This document shows positions 50,801 to 59,767 of a stretch of 60,000 bases of DNA, in pieces; position 1 is the stretch's first letter, and every line of letters starts with the position of its first letter. The notes under the pieces are model-generated. The model saw only the letters and a program-made list of their open reading frames with translations. It was not told the origin of the DNA and did no database searches. The stretch is from Owenia fusiformis (Eukaryota > Annelida > Polychaeta > Sabellida > Oweniidae). Made by a program: the position numbers and the translations under genes. The stretch is from NCBI GenBank assembly GCA_903813345.2, contig CAIIXF020000007.1, positions 7,509,730-7,569,729 on the forward strand, read 5' to 3'.

Positions 50801-53800
50801 CGCATAAAGTGTTTATCTTGCCTTTAATTCTGAAAAATCTCTATATCTACCTTAGCCTTTAGATCCTGAGGCCACTTTGGTTCATGGAAAATGTCTACAA
50901 ACTTGAAGAAAGCTTTCCTCTTCCAGTCCACAGTGTATGTCTGTAAATTGAATTAGATATTGACAATTATAATACCAGAACAACGGCAACGCCAAAGCGT
51001 AGCGAATCCCATCGAACAGAAATGGCTGGCATTTTTACAAACGAAATATATAGCAAACATCATAAAACAACACACCAGAAAGGCCACCATTTTCAAAATG
51101 GTTGCTCACTAGCCAAGTTGTCATCAGAAGAAATAATATGCTTTTAAGTAGCCACCTATAAAATCTTTGAAAAATCGCATACATGTACTTGTAAAATAAC
51201 ACACATAAAAATGGTGGCCATTTTTCAAAATGACTGACTACTCCCCAAAGTTTTATTAGACAATGTACCATGCTTAAAGTATTCACATATCAAATATGAA
51301 CAAAATAGCTCCACTACTTTTCGAGTTATAGTAAAAAATGTAAAAATGACAGCCATTTTTATAAAATGGCTGCCTACTATCTGAAGTGTCATGAGACAGT
51401 GTGCAAGGCTCATGAGTATTCACATATCAAATATGACCAAATCGCTTCACTACTTTTCAAGTTATAGTAAAAAACATAAAAATGGTGACCATTTTTCAAA
51501 ATGGCCACCTACTACCCAAAGTGTCATTAGACAGTGTGCCATGCTTATAGTATTCACATATGAAATATGAAACATACCAAATATGAACAAAATCACTTCA
51601 CTACTTTTCGAGTTATAGTAAAATACGTTAAAATGGCGGCCATTTTTCAAATTTTTATTCAAAATGGCCGCATTCTATCAAAAGTGTCATAGGACGGTGT
51701 GCCATGCTTATAGTATTCACATACCAAATATGAACAAAATCGCTCCACTACTTTTCGAGTTATAGTAATATACGTTAAAATGGCGGCCATTTTGAAAAAT
51801 GGCCGCCTTCTACCAAAAGTGTCTTTAGGCAGTATGCAATGCTTATAGTATTCACATACCAAATATGAACAAAATCGCTCCACTACTTTTCGAGTTATAG
51901 CAAAAATCGTAAAATAATGAATAAAGGCCGCCATTTTTCAAGATGGCTGCCATGTGCTTCTTTAATGTCTACATTTATAGCTTTATTAATGTCCTTCATA
52001 ATTTTTTTACATTTAAAACATATTGCTATTACAGTTTTACATATTGCACCTAAATTACTGTAAAATCGGCACTAAAATGGCCGCCATTTTGAATTGAGCG
52101 GCCATTTTGAAAATCGGCTTTCGAGCAGAACTTCTACCCCCATAGGGTATATGTGTACAAAATATGAACAAAATCGGGCCAACGGTATTTGAGTTATCGC
52201 CCGGACGGACGGACAGACGGACGGACGGACGGACGGACGGAGGCGTTCCCTATATCCCTCCGAACTTCGTTCGATGGGATAATAATTGCAATTAGTAAGT
52301 GGAGGTCTATTTATGTAACTGCTATTTCCAAATACATATATGATATTTCATTATTGCACAATAATTTTATTTCTGAATATTCACCTGGGCTATGACATCC
52401 TCAAGGAAGTCACTGACGAAGTGGAATTGTGGGATATATCTGAAGGAGAAGCAGCGGAGAATCTGGAACATCAGCTCTATTTCATTGGTGTGCAGCCTGC
52501 AATGGAGGGAAGTCACATTAAATCAATGATGTACGAAAAATACAAGGAAAAATTCCATTTGTACCATAAAATATTCTTTTAATCTGAATTTTTGGCTGAC
52601 TTTTGCTATTTTTTAAAGTTTATATTATTTTTATCTATACATTTGTAAACATTTCTAATAAAAATCTTACTTGAAGTAACTGAGGAGACATTCCACCAAT
52701 AAGCGTGGTTCTTTCCAATGCTCAAAGTCTACCGCATCAATCTTCTTGTGTCGTGAGTGGAATGCTTCAGAAATCCAGATCTTTAATAGGTTGGCCACCT
52801 GGAATTTGAATATAGTAGAAAATAGTGAATAACATGTTCAACCCATGCATGTACTTTTCATGAACTCTGAATTTCCAAGTATTCTTGAATCTCACAATGA
52901 ATGAACAAATTACAGTAATCTAAAAAGGAAAAATGATTTTAGAAAAATATATATTAGATATTACATGAGAGAGCAGATAGAGAAAAAGATCCATAATTAA
53001 ATTCTGTCGGGTGTTTAATAGTATAATTTCAATGTCATGAATTAGGTTTGATTCCAATAATACTGAAATATCCTCACCAGTTTGGAATTCTTGGACAGCC
53101 AATCCACGTCAAATGAAGCAAGGATGTTTACGTAACATATCGCCTGATACTGCAGATCGATCTTGTTGGTTGCTGGGTTCAAAGGTTGTGTGGCTGGGTC
53201 ACTGGGGGGTGTCAGCTGACCAAATGCCATGGTGATCAGTCTCTGGGGGTTGGCCTGGAGACTATCTCGGAATATCTTTCCATCTTCCTTCTTCAACAGA
53301 GTCTGTAATAAAATTTGAATTTTAATCATAATTGGATATGAGGCATGCAAATGCTCATATATTAACAATTATTTCATTCTCAAATTGTTTATTTTTCATA
53401 TTTTTTCATATTTTTCGTGTACCACTTGAACACTTGCCTATTTCGAGGTCCTTTAGTTTACAAATATGCACCAAATGTACAATTAACATGAAATTTGTAG
53501 AACATATCATCTTACCTGGAAACACCTGTTATACTCTGGTACTGTTATGTTAGCCTCAGATAGAAACAACTCAACAGTCTCTGAGGGATAACGTAAAAGG
53601 AACTTCATCAGTGGTTCTTGAAAAGGACTTCCAGCCTGCAAAGAAGAAAAACTCCAGAAATCAGTTGCAATTTTTCCAAGAACTTTGCCATAAGATATAA
53701 CAGATATCCAAAACCTTCAAATGAACTTTGAACATCAATAAGTAGTGTCATCTCTCCCTTGATATAGAGAGGGGTGAGATATCATACCTTCCCTCAAGAA

Positions 53801-56800
53801 AAAAGCCATATCCAAAGCCCCCCAAAAATAAGCAAGAACCTTTACTATGATACAAAACATACATGCCTAAGAAATAGCATACCAAAACATGGGAAATATA
53901 AAAGAGGGTGTATTCATATGTAACATACAGTTTCTCAATGCTGTAGGAGACTTTTTTTAGCATGTGATGCATTCAAAGGTAGAGCTTAAAACACCCTGTA
54001 TTTACCTCAATGAGAAGTGCCTTCTCTCCCTTGAGTGACAGAGTTGTGAGGGGTTCAAGCATCTTCTGTGAGGCTGCAGGGATCAAGTGAAAGATGTTGA
54101 TGATTGCAGCACAAGTTTTCATCTCCTGTAAAGTAAGATAAATTACAGGGTGTGTCAAAATAGTATATTTAATTCTATGTGCAATAACTACAAGTTACAC
54201 TGTCTATGCATTAGGACAATAAAGCTTATTTTCAAATGAATAATTTATACAAGTACATAAAAGTTGCCTCAAAGTAATACAACAAAGATTAACTTTTAAT
54301 AAACTTCTTCATTTAGTTTGTGCTTTATTACATGCTATTTGTTGTTTTATTCAATAATACACATTCGGTTGGTCTTCTCACTTCAGTTCCAACACAGATC
54401 TACATCATATAGCTTTACAATTAATCATGAAGAGAATTTGAACTCACGTTTGAGATGACTTGGCCATTATTTCTTGCTTGTCCCCCCTTCTGTGCTATCA
54501 CTGCCACATCCATCCATTTCTTCAGGTGGGCCTGAAAACATTTAAACATCAAAACTTTATTTTCAATTGCACAAAGGTTGTAACTACTGCATATGTCATG
54601 TAGAGTCGTCATTTTTCTGTGCATGTCTGTGCCAATGGAAATGGACAAATATAAAAGAAAATAAAGCAAAATGAATCAAATATATTGGTCAGTCCTTGTA
54701 AAACAACACTGGTAGAATAAACAAGAGAAAAACCTACCAGCAATTGTTCGCATAGTTTCTCATTGAAAGTATTTGGGAAAAGTTGCGTCAGATATGTCAG
54801 CCTCTGTATCACATTCAGATTGAGGCTGCGATAATCCCCGAGCTGCAACAACAGTGGTCTCATTGCAAGGTGCACCTGCTCCATGTCGATCTGGATACCA
54901 GCAATGAACTTCTTCATACATTCAAAGGCAGCCTCCTGGAGGTCACTGTTGGTTGAGTTGAGTGTTTTGTAGAGAACACTGAATATCTTCTCTCTGTATT
55001 GTGAGTTGTAGTGGCAAGCAGCTAGGGCTTCTGAAATTATAGTAATTGTGTTTTTCAAACTTTCAAAGCCACGGAAATTCTTATTATAGGTTAAACAAAT
55101 GAAAAAACAGAGAATGGAAAAATTATTGAAAATCATAAAGGTAGCATGGAAATAGCTGCAAAATACCAGGCAATTTTCGAAAAAAATGAAAAATTGCCTT
55201 GTTACTTACTGCTTAATTATGAAACCCCTGATATAGAAAGAATCAAACTGTATTCCTTACTCATTGCACTCGTCCTGAGTGGCACCAGATTAGTGACTGA
55301 TTTATAGCATGGCAGCTTTAACAGTATTTGGTCCTCAGCCTCACAAAGGTTCAACAGCTCAGTGAAGAAGACCTTATGCTTAACAATGTTCAGATCTATA
55401 GTAAACAACCTTGGCTCTAACGTGGTACAGAATGTGTTCCCATCCTACAAGAAAACGGCAGTCTTTTATATAGTCATTCAATTCACATCATATTCAAATA
55501 TTCTAAATATATTACGAGTTCAATTGTGTAGCTTGTTTTAAATACATGTACTGTAAAAGAGATGTTACTGTATCTATTGTACATTCCGTTCAAATCGGAG
55601 GAATAGATGTTTCCAAAACAAATAGTTTATAAGAAATGGTACTGATACTGTTTCAACATTTTGAAATTCAGGTTTTAAAGAGGAATGCAGGGAAAAGGTG
55701 TAATATATTTAATTTCTGTTAAGGTATCTCTATAGTGAAGGCTTTGTTTACCATGAGTCCTATCTGGGCATTAGCAGGCTGGTGCCTCAGCAGATGTTTC
55801 TTAGGTGGGATCATATCTTGGAGTACATCCTTATGTGGCTCCATTATATCAGTGATTGTCTTATCCATTGTCTTAGACAGAACCTTCAAGGCATACATGG
55901 ACTGTTCTCTCACCAGCGTGTTTGGTGACGTCACCTGGCGCACCAGCTCATGTGTTACATCAAACACAGATTTGCTCTGTGTGGAGAGTAGTTCTTCTGT
56001 GCTTTCCTCTGCTGGGATTGGCTTGGCACACATTGTCAACATCTGTTCTAAGTTAGACTTGGCCATATCTAAGGCTCCACTTGACACCTATGTAAAGCAA
56101 ATTACAGTATTGAGTGTGGATAGATTTGTTATTCAGTCTAAAAAACATTGTTAATACTAATAAGGAAATCCATGTTAATACTTATATATATCTTGCTGTA
56201 ATATTCATTAAATGCCTCATTGTTAATATTTCAAAATCCCTCATTGTGAACATTCATACATAAACAATTGTTAACATCAATAATATCTCATTGTTAACAC
56301 TAATACTTCATTGATAACAGTTAAACACTTCATTGTTAACAGTGAAATACTTCATTGTTCACAGTGAAATACTTCATTGTTCACAGTGAAATACTTCATT
56401 GTTCACAGTGAAATTCCTCATTGTACACAAAATACCTCATTGGTGAGATCCATCATGACGAAGAGAAAGGCCTTAAGGAAGAGGAACTGATGATCAAACA
56501 CCCAACATCTGGACATACGCTCAAACATAAACTTGATAGCAATACATCTACAAAACATTACAACAATATAGTTAAGTCAGCCTATAAGAGAAAAGTTTAT
56601 TGTCCCTTTCTCAAAAGGTTTATGAAGGGATATGATTTGCCGAAAAATTGCTCGCAAAGATTTATCTTCAGTCGATTGGTTATAGTACGTGTAAAGTAGT
56701 CCCAGCACCTTGACCAATCAGAAAGTTATTTTATTGACCACGGATTATTCAAAACTTATATTGGCTTGCTGTCTTGTTAACAGTTCACACCATACATTTT

Positions 56801-59767
56801 CATATATAGGTATGTTATAAAGATACATACTGGGCATTGATTTGCACAATGGCCCACTGTGCATTTATTTGCACAATGGCCCACTGGGCATTTATTTGCA
56901 CAATGGCCCACTGTTCATTTATTTGCACAATGGCCCACTGCGCATTTATTTGCACAATGGCCCAAATGAGGCGAGGACAATGTAATGTAAACTTACCCTC
57001 CAAGCTTTGCATACCAAATGGAGGTGAGGACAATGTAATGTAAACTTACCCTCCAAATGGAGGTGAGGACAATGCAATGTAAACTTACCCTCCAAATGGA
57101 GGTGAGGACAATGCAATGTAAACTTACCCTCCAAATGGAGGTGAGGACAATGTAATGTAAACTTACCCTCCAAGCTTCGCATACCAAGCCCTATCATAGC
57201 ACAGTGAACACATCTTCTCCACCAGGTAGTCAAAGATAGGCAGCTGACATGCCTGAATTACAAACAACTTATATGAATTAATATATGGTATGAAATATAT
57301 TCTATTGGGCAATTATAGGATCCTGTTTCTCGATTCACAGGTTTAACATGGCAAATGGAACAAATAATAAAAATTGTATGAACCATCAAATATTTGCAAA
57401 GTCATTGAACAGGAGGGGTTACATTTTTCCTAATGTTACATAACATTGTATAAAAAAACTTGTCAATCAAAATTGTACAATGAGATAGTTGCGTTTTTGC
57501 CCAACTGTTTTTTTCATGATACAACTGAACCAAACAGCCTTATTTTTCATTATTTAAAATTCAGTTAACATCAACTCCACTTACCCTTTCCTTAGATCCT
57601 AGGATCGTTGTGGCAGTGTCCAGGATGAGAACCAAAGCTAGGTGTCCTGGCTTGCACAACTCCTTCTCCTCATGGCCCATAATGACAGAGAGGGCGTCAA
57701 TGAGCACCTGGGGGTCCATCCCCTGTAGCTTAGTCTGCTTCTCCCCACTAATAGGAAATGGTCCACATTGTTGCGGTATCGTAACCATGGTATAATGACG
57801 CACAATGGATGCCATGAATGGAAGTACAGCTGGTCTTAAATCCTTTATAGCTGCTGCAACTGTAGTGAAAGAATTGTACATTAATTTATTAATGAGAAAA
57901 CATCTCAAATAGTGTAACCTGTTTAAGTGGAACATCTCTGGTACCTCTAAATTGTGTTCCACTTAGGAGGTGCTCCACCTACAGAGGTTCATCCTCAATA
58001 AGTTATGTGAAGCAAACCTTTGAAAAGTGTTCCACATATGGAGGTGTTCCACTTACAGAGATGTTCCACTTCACATGTTTTGCTGTATAATAAACTCTAC
58101 ATATTTTCAGTGTTTATTACTGAATACACAATATCATTCAAGGTACATACCAAACATGCCAGTAAGGGCTTGCTCCTGGACTATGCGGGCATGGCCATCT
58201 GTAGTGCGATACAAGGGTATATGGGGTATCGGAACATCCTTTTCTGTGAAACTGAAGAAAAGGAAAGAATTTTTCAACTTTATAGGTCATATTTTGATAT
58301 ATGCACTGCTATGCTTTCTTATGGGCATCTAGCACTCAATATGTATAAGTAATACTACTTTATCATGAGGAAAAATATTGTATTCCTTTGTCTTAGTAAT
58401 AGAGATGAAGTTATATGAGTTATGTATATGACCCTGTGTGCAAGAATAATCTAACAATTACATACACATGCATATAATACAATGATCTTTGTTTCCATAC
58501 CTAGGATGGGTGAAGAGTTGTGTAAGAGCTTGTTTATCGTCCTCAAGGTTCATCATGGAGACAAGGTAACATCTGATCATATCCCAGGCCTGTTTGCGAT
58601 AGAAGGCCTCCGTGCTGCTGGACTTGAGAGCTCCAAGAGCAACCTCAATGCTCTGGAGAACAAAAACAAAAACAAGTTATGGCAACATGTTTGTTAAGTG
58701 ACATATTAAATACAACTTTTCATCACACATAGAAACATAGATAATCTCAACCCAGTACTTATTTCATTTCAATATTAATTTCAAACAAGGTATGCAAAAT
58801 GTCACCACCTGCTATTTGTTACATATGCAAAACACCGACCACCATACACCATCCATAAAAAAGTTGGAGACAATAACAAGATGTTGCCACTTTTGGAAGT
58901 GACAAAAAATGATAATATCATCAAGTTTATCAGTCATTTAAAAAACTAACAGTATTTGTTACAGAATTGTACTGCTTTTTTACCTTTTCAACTGGTAAGG
59001 AAATTGGAGTTTTAACATCTTGGAAATAAACAGTGATACACGGTCCAACAGTCTCCCGCTCATTATACGTCAATGATTGAGGCTCCCTCAGCATCTTCCT
59101 GTTTCCGCCACCAAACTTTCCAAGCACACGGAATGCAACATGAGCAATCTGATCATGTGGGTTGCGTAGTGTACGCCACAATGCTTGCATCAGCTCGGCA
59201 CGTACAGGTTGTATGTGGTCATACAGGAAGTCGGGTTGGAGGTTGTCAACACATAGCTCTAGAGTACGTAATCCCTGAAATATAAATAAAACATATTTGC
59301 ATGGAAGTTTTTTGGAAATCCTTTTGGACTTACTCTAACTTTTTCTCTGTAGAAATTATTTGTATGTCTACCTTTTTGGTTTTCTGATATACCTGTCTAG
59401 GAATGATGATTGTAAGAAGCATAAGGGGTCTTACCTGACTAACAAGTGTCTGTGAACCATTCAACGCTGAAACTAAGGGGTCCATCAACATGGGTAAATA
59501 AGGGAGCAAAGAGCTCAACCTTACAGGAACAGTGAGACACAACTCTACAAACAAATCCTTCATGTGCTGCTTATGTAACCCACTCTGTAGACTATTCAAC
59601 CCCTGGAGAAGGTTGGGTAATAGCGGCAAGAACTCCTGGTATAGCAGATCATGACTTCCTCCTCCTATCGAGCGGAATAGAGATCGCAACAAGAGGAAGT
59701 AGTTGTATGGCTCTTTAGCAGTCATTGCTAGCTCCATAGACTTGTTGACAATAGTATGAAGGTGGGG
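29115..59767 (-). CDS. TRRAP: TRRAP orthologue, 36 internal exons (both ends missing)
   Basis: This is the scaffold and pseudokinase of the PIKK family that recruits transcription activators to the SAGA and TIP60/NuA4 histone acetyltransferase complexes in the nucleus. Translated pieces match vertebrate TRRAP closely, for example SIGGGSHDLLYQEFLPLLPN, PPKKHLLRHQPANAQIGLM, RRLMTFAWPCLL, LADSHDRAAFAMV and FLCSGSH. I joined 36 exons by GT-AG borders. All phases agree, giving 5922 nt or 1974 codons, roughly residues 700-2700 of the about 3850-residue vertebrate protein. This part is the HEAT/TPR solenoid. The FAT, kinase-like and FATC regions are not seen. Exon coordinates are in the five block entries. 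Two other genes lie in the intron 32882-43979. Three exon borders carry tandem duplications of the splice site. Identity is certain; individual borders rest on homology and phase, not on transcripts. Confidence 0.97.
29256..29935 (-). repeat. 63-bp minisatellite copying the 3' splice site and start of TRRAP e36
   Basis: There are about 10.8 copies of a 63-bp unit. On the coding strand each unit holds 24 nt equal or nearly equal to the first bases of e36 (encoding YLGRTHNL), then about 39 nt of intron ending in a pyrimidine-rich tract and AG. Read through, one unit encodes 21 residues (YLGRTHNLLSFSLMLYDIVF plus Q) in the TRRAP frame. A single A/C change at the copy near 29379 turns one CAG into TAG and interrupts the open frame. 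Variant copies (YLGRTHN, NIGRTHN, NLECTHN) alternate, which suggests repeated internal amplification. Confidence 0.93.
32981..33120. mobile_element. MITE-like element with CGGTGACATTTGCTCA ends
   Basis: Inverted ends TAATACTGCGGTGACATTTG and complement (with two small gaps), 140 bp, in the intron after TRRAP e31. A related copy is at 33679-33783 (CTGAGTCACATTTG ... GAATGTGACTCCGGCAT). Confidence 0.7.
33528..33680. repeat. AAGTGGAACACCTCC dispersed repeat, one of four copies
   Basis: Words AAGTGGAACACCTCC, AGTGGAACACTTTTC and GACAAACTGACTTAATGTT recur at 38090-38235, 43275-43420 and 57915-58090, each in an intron. The ends face each other (AAGTGGAACA / TGTTCCACTT), so it may be a small inverted-repeat element. 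Confidence 0.75.
34590..35597 (-). CDS. Divergent rhodopsin-class-like seven-transmembrane receptor, intronless
   Basis: This is an uninterrupted 335-residue frame with seven hydrophobic segments at about 26-52, 60-86, 96-118, 124-146, 160-184, 266-290 and 295-318. N-glycosylation sequons near the N-terminus (NIS at 9, NGT at 14) suit an outside N-terminus. The segment after TM3 reads IRLWRLSHPY where rhodopsin-class receptors have D/ERY...HP. TM7 reads YNIMPVISFSKSKSLR where NPxxY normally stands, followed by a basic, cysteine-ended tail (CRKLYSCC). The third cytoplasmic loop is long (about 80 residues) and basic. I see no clear disulphide pair at TM3/ECL2. It lies inside a TRRAP intron on the same strand, divergent from the SLC10 gene 2 kb away. 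The ligand is unknown. The family call is from topology and the HP / NxxP-like remnants. Confidence 0.72.
   Translation of the reverse strand: MNHSMVNLNISGANGTVIHMGDTVRYYGFIYILGICCICLCYNIHWLYFMYKVKTLHTRDNYFHIHLAVIHMIGTVKAMIMSPFYVQLEQRHLMEKTSITCMSIVLLSTIGAIRLWRLSHPYKQIPLKVVVIMSILPWVCLLFLTTIDGIVTHGFLMVRWPLICCSSVVMGAIYIRMIIVLYKKNTKIDIQPTHVSHGDILPRCDISHIFSVETEINKMQLPFRPLSSNSARKYTVRNRTELTKSKSRIQSDAHRALMREYKAMIKHNFIILWIFFLHVVLFSIKAWQHSRSNVTIDFIYFHVTLLTYNIMPVISFSKSKSLRNECRKLYSCCSN
35598..37650. other. Divergent intergenic stretch between receptor and SLC10 gene
   Basis: 2.05 kb between two divergent starts, so both promoters are expected here if they are close to the coding starts. I see no confident TATA or CpG island. 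Small frames in it are not supported. Confidence 0.45.
37651..39912 (+). CDS. SLC10-family sodium/bile-acid-type cotransporter, three exons
   Basis: Exons 37651-38036, 38595-38799 and 39388-39912 join in phase (128 codons+2, 1+68 codons, 175 codons) to 371 residues, about the size of SLC10A1/A2. Family marks are GCTTTVSDLKRHLKRPWGP, the STCPGGTVSN motif, then across the first junction DVALSITMTTCST, GMMPLNLWIYSRTW, and ATESGLQNMALCLAIVQ (the E...QN region that binds sodium in this fold). Multiple membrane helices are evident. The C-terminal tail is polar and ends KKIPT. The start has an N-terminal NGT sequon upstream of the first helix, as usual. It is a plasma-membrane symporter; the substrate (bile salt, steroid sulphate or other) cannot be read from sequence. 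It lies in a TRRAP intron on the opposite strand. Confidence 0.9.
38391..38619 (+). repeat. 75-bp triplication of the 3' splice site and start of SLC10 exon 2
   Basis: Three copies of a 75-bp unit each end in an intron-like tract and AG followed by the exon start (TATTACAATGACTACWTGCT). Candidate acceptors therefore give exon starts at 38445, 38520 and 38595. Only the last continues directly into the conserved GMMPLNLWIY segment. The first two would add 50 or 25 residues (a LIHPLHIDHVVYELYS-type insert) without a stop and in the same frame. Confidence 0.93.
40037..40174. repeat. Long near-perfect palindrome (hairpin element)
   Basis: Arms of about 60 bp (left AACAAATATTTCACTCTATT, right its complement) surround GAAGCCCGAAGGGC. 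A further inverted pair lies at about 40180-40199 (ATATCACTGTCTAGCTA) and 40445-40463, so a composite element up to about 40470 is likely. Confidence 0.8.
40471..42282. other. Part of the 11 kb TRRAP intron without recognisable genes
   Basis: AT-rich DNA downstream of the SLC10 gene. No exon-like homology on either strand. Confidence 0.5.
42283..42552. repeat. 54-bp minisatellite, five copies
   Basis: Unit AGTCTGAGAAGATACAATCC plus CAAATACTAGTTGCCATAGCAG and TCCATTTTTAAT, at 42295, 42349, 42403, 42457 and 42512. It lies inside the 11 kb TRRAP intron, 1.4 kb from e31, and does not touch a splice site. It is open on the minus strand only because the unit is 18 codons. Confidence 0.93.
43980..47315 (-). 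CDS. TRRAP: TRRAP exons e25-e31
   Basis: e25 47097-47315 (GSPGEILSRRCVTLLKTAL), e26 46481-46713 (SFKPLQRGIAACMTC, VHSLLSRLMSIFPTE), e27 46077-46243 (SQLFGTLMILKAACMHN), e28 45458-45636 (LILSLDLVKNRVGRMTMDMR), e29 45079-45221 (VEKRFPDDTDLHAHFLELVN), e30 44310-44412 (SKLEPAFLAGLRSSQPSIRH), e31 43980-44090 (YITCSQNWEAML, YWIKQCIQ). This is the most conserved stretch in the window. e30 contains a TGACGTCA palindrome, which is probably just codon content. Junction phases are consistent throughout. Confidence 0.93.
47592..50940 (-). CDS. TRRAP: TRRAP exons e17-e24
   Basis: e17 50851-50940, e18 50254-50501 (SFEKNEGEKLIGGPP), e19 49727-49880 (RRLMTFAWPCLL, KFAIHKRIVLQ), e20 49380-49487 (SLLKAHALEARSVVKQAL), e21 49020-49090 (MLTHWTKKIIVEEGHT), e22 48362-48560 (YPVRHHLIQHMV, QRLGFTPSATMEHRKLAVD), e23 48016-48117 (low-complexity SIKRTASVDSPQEAKRIR, the variable linker seen in the family), e24 47592-47690 (VVNFLLRIACQ). 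Long open extensions beyond the acceptors of e19 and e22 are intron sequence, because an AG with a pyrimidine tract precedes the homologous part. Confidence 0.92.
50984..52285. repeat. 1.3 kb copy of the ATGGCGGCCAT family in the TRRAP intron between e16 and e17
   Basis: A complete-looking copy running from ACCAGAACAACGGCAACGCC, through repeated AAAATGGCGGCCATTTT modules, to a (GGAC)n tract (52199-52240) and the end hairpin CGAACTTCGTTCG with GATGGGATAATAAT. The 5' end carries AATCCCATCGAAC, a weak inverted match to the 3' GTTCGATGGGAT. Insertion class unknown. Confidence 0.85.
52385..55030 (-). CDS. TRRAP: TRRAP exons e10-e16
   Basis: e10 54738-55030 (LNSTNSDLQEAAFECMKK, RPLLLQLGDYRSLNLNVIQR), e11 54448-54531 (KKWMDVAVIAQKGGQ), e12 54006-54125 (AAIINIFHLIPAA), e13 53516-53635 (AGSPFQEPLMKFLLRYPSET), e14 53078-53302 (NPQRLITMAFGQ, IDLQYQAI), e15 52671-52798 (EHWKEPRLLVECLLSYFK), e16 52385-52496 (IELMFQILRCFSF). 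Each piece follows the order of vertebrate TRRAP and the exon phases chain without a gap. e16 and e15 lie in frames partly hidden by shorter opposite-strand reading frames, which I treat as shadows. Confidence 0.92.
55261..59767 (-). CDS. TRRAP: TRRAP exons e1-e9 of this window
   Basis: In coding order (high to low): e1 59435-59767, e2 58984-59274, e3 58501-58652, e4 58151-58251, e5 57585-57859, e6 57167-57252, e7 56436-56547, e8 55752-56087, e9 55261-55444. e1 opens in phase 0 with PHLHTIVNKSM, so an upstream exon must lie past the right edge. For e4 I chose the acceptor eight bases upstream of a nearer AG, because only that one keeps the frame and gives FTEKDVP, matching the family. e6 encodes ...RAWYAKLGG and e7 ends ...FVMMDLTNE. 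Both have donor sites multiplied by minisatellites. e8 holds the strongly conserved PPKKHLLRHQPANAQIGLM. Confidence 0.92.
56160..56436 (-). repeat. About 22-bp degenerate minisatellite from the 5' splice site of TRRAP e7
   Basis: On the coding strand e7 ends ACCAATGAG and the intron starts GTATTTTGTG. The next about 280 bp repeat the theme AACAATGAAGTATTTCACTG about ten times. Copies are nearly identical near positions 56336-56410 and decay with distance from the exon. Each copy holds an AATGAAGTATTT or AATGAGG donor-like string. The period (about 22 bp) is not a multiple of three. Confidence 0.82.
56830..56966. repeat. 27-bp minisatellite in the TRRAP intron after e6
   Basis: Five near-identical 27-bp units (GCACAATGGCCCACTGNGCA plus TTTATTT) sit directly next to the 39-bp donor array. 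The unit is open in frame on both strands (INAQWAIVQ on minus), but nothing suggests it is an exon. It contains no splice-site copy that I recognise. Confidence 0.9.
56972..57180 (-). repeat. 39-bp minisatellite copying the 5' splice site of TRRAP e6
   Basis: About five units of 39 bp each contain the e6 donor context (GAGG followed by GTAAGT on the coding strand). The copy farthest from the exon (about 56995-57018) still carries about 17 nt of the exon end (AAGCTTTGCATACCA on the plus strand, the complement of the YAKLGG codons). This shows that the duplication spanned the exon-intron border. The internal copies have lost that exon tail and carry a short CTCCATTTGGAGG hairpin instead. The TRRAP frame meets TAA directly after each donor, so use of a downstream donor would give a stop. 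Confidence 0.9.

Noticed and set aside
56946-57233. 95-codon frame with HLEGKFTLHCPHL repeats
   Set aside because: It is the 39-bp donor array read in a non-TRRAP frame.
58027-58352. Plus-strand frames over TRRAP e4
   Set aside because: They overlap a homology-supported minus exon and the AAGTGGAACA repeat.
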